Shown: piece after piece, positions 5,258 through 6,108 of the stretch
Numbering within the stretch: the first letter of the stretch is position 1
Layout: the number at the start of each line of letters is the position of its first letter
From: Alphaproteobacteria bacterium
GTDB lineage: Bacteria > Pseudomonadota > Alphaproteobacteria > Sphingomonadales > Sphingomonadaceae
Assembly (NCBI GenBank): GCA_005882415.1
Contig: VBAE01000260.1
Coordinates: 1-6,108, forward strand
DNA length: 6,108 bases
Reading direction: 5' to 3'
Notes under the pieces: model-generated
Database searches by the model: none
What the model was told of the DNA's origin: nothing
Seen by the model: only the letters and a program-made list of their open reading frames with translations
Program-made: the position numbers and the translations under genes

Positions 5258-6108
5258 ATGTCTGTTTTCACCGGCTATTCGGGCGGGGCGGGCTCGCTCG
5301 TCGACGCTTTGCTCGGTCCGCAGGCCGGCCTGCAGATCGTCCCCGGGTCCGTGGTCTACTCCGGAGCCTCGGGTGCCGTTTCCTATTATGACGGCTCGAT
5401 CGCGCAGCTCGGAATGGCTGCGGGCATCTTGCTGACGACCGGAGACGGGACTCCGCAGACCAGCAACACCGCTTCAAACTATGGGGTGTCGAACGGTACC
5501 GCCGGCGACGCGCAGCTGACCGCGGCGGTGCAGGCGGCGTTCAGTCAGGCCGGGGCCACCTATGACGCCGCCTCGCTGAGCTTCTCGTTCACGGTCACGG
5601 ATCCCGCCACTCGCTACATCAGCTTCAACGTGGTCTTCGGCTCCGATGAATATCCGGAATATTCGGACGCGATCGTCGATATTGCAGGGGTCTTCGTAAA
5701 CGGCGTCAACGTGGCCCTGTTCAACGCCGACCCGTCGCGGCCGCTGAGCGTGCTGAAGAAGAACGAGGTCGATGGCGGCTTTGCAGCGAACCAGAATGTC
5801 GGGATCGAGTATGACGGCCTGAGCAAGGTCCTCACCATCGTCGCGCCCGTCGTCGCCGGCGTGAACACCATCAAGATCGCGATCGCGGACACCAACGACA
5901 GCATCCTAGACTCCGGCATATTCATCGCCGGGCTACGCGCGCTCAATATCTCGGGATGCGACCTCAGCGGCATCTACAAGAGCGTCGTGGACGAGGATCA
6001 TGGGGTCAACGGAGCCGAGGCCAGGGTGGGCCTGGACTCGATCGCGGCGCGCACCTTCTACGAATTGACCGCGGTGGGCGGGAGCGGAGGGAATGGCGGC
6101 CAGTTCGG
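5258..6108 (+). CDS. Choice-of-anchor L domain-containing protein, 3' end cut by the window
   Basis: An open frame of 283 codons runs from ATG 5258 to the right edge without a stop. It begins MSVFTGYSGGAGSLVDALLG and contains the hallmarks of the choice-of-anchor L domain: SLVDALLGP and IVPGSVVYSG (about residues 13-40), SYYDGS, GILLTTGDG, a TYDAASLSFSFTVTD strand pair, the signature VFGSDEYPEY (about 126-134), VNGVNVALFN, PLSVLKKN, APVVAGVNTIKIAIADT and ILDSGIFIAGL (about 205-225). After this it becomes less recognisable and then glycine-rich (GGSGGNGG) at the edge. Proteins with this domain are extracellular and are anchored or exported by varied C-terminal modules, hence the family name. 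Here the absence of a signal peptide suggests C-terminal type I secretion, like the upstream RTX protein, but the deciding C-terminus is outside the window. The 421-bp gap argues for separate transcription. Codon use matches the upstream gene. Confidence 0.88.
   Translation, partial: MSVFTGYSGGAGSLVDALLGPQAGLQIVPGSVVYSGASGAVSYYDGSIAQLGMAAGILLTTGDGTPQTSNTASNYGVSNGTAGDAQLTAAVQAAFSQAGATYDAASLSFSFTVTDPATRYISFNVVFGSDEYPEYSDAIVDIAGVFVNGVNVALFNADPSRPLSVLKKNEVDGGFAANQNVGIEYDGLSKVLTIVAPVVAGVNTIKIAIADTNDSILDSGIFIAGLRALNISGCDLSGIYKSVVDEDHGVNGAEARVGLDSIAARTFYELTAVGGSGGNGGQF

Noticed and set aside
5614..5973. 119-codon minus-strand ORF
   Set aside because: It lies opposite the choice-of-anchor L domain, whose + frame shows family signatures such as VFGSDEYPEY and the IADT-to-DSGIF segment.

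Overview
The window is one strand of GC-rich DNA (roughly two-thirds G+C by eye, with strong G/C preference at third codon positions) carrying two + strand genes, each apparently cut by a window edge. The style (long glycine/aspartate-rich calcium-binding repeat proteins, and a choice-of-anchor L protein without a leader) fits an alphaproteobacterium, possibly a sphingomonad. That assignment is an inference from protein families, not from a phylogenetic marker.

Region 1 (1-4836) encodes a very large, cysteine-free, acidic RTX-type protein of at least 1604 residues. In order it has: a block of glycine-rich nonapeptide calcium-binding repeats (about 52-456); two 74-residue GVTVSL-type modules (460-891); five beta-rich RTX modules of 75-90 residues (901-2154); a non-repeat spacer domain (2155-2337); a short nonapeptide stretch; eight more RTX modules (2539-4539); and a C-terminal serralysin/M10-like domain ending in DFVF, typical of type I secretion substrates. 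The eight modules of the second array are not equivalent. They form a three-module higher-order repeat (A-B-C, A-B-C, A-B) with a period of 252-253 codons (756-759 bp). This is the most noteworthy structure in the window.

Region 2 (4837-5257) is a 421-bp intergenic stretch with no convincing protein gene. It holds several short GC-rich inverted repeats, a 19-codon ORF with a good Shine-Dalgarno sequence whose stop lies in a hairpin loop, and a perfect 12-bp palindrome (CCCTAAATAGGG) about 90 bp before the next gene.

Region 3 (5258-6108) is the first 283 codons of a second gene, recognisable as a choice-of-anchor L domain protein. It has no signal peptide and runs off the right edge. Both proteins look like large extracellular or cell-surface products exported by a type I (ABC transporter/HlyD/TolC) system. 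No transporter gene is in the window, so that link is inferred. I found no CRISPR array, tRNA, rRNA or mobile element.
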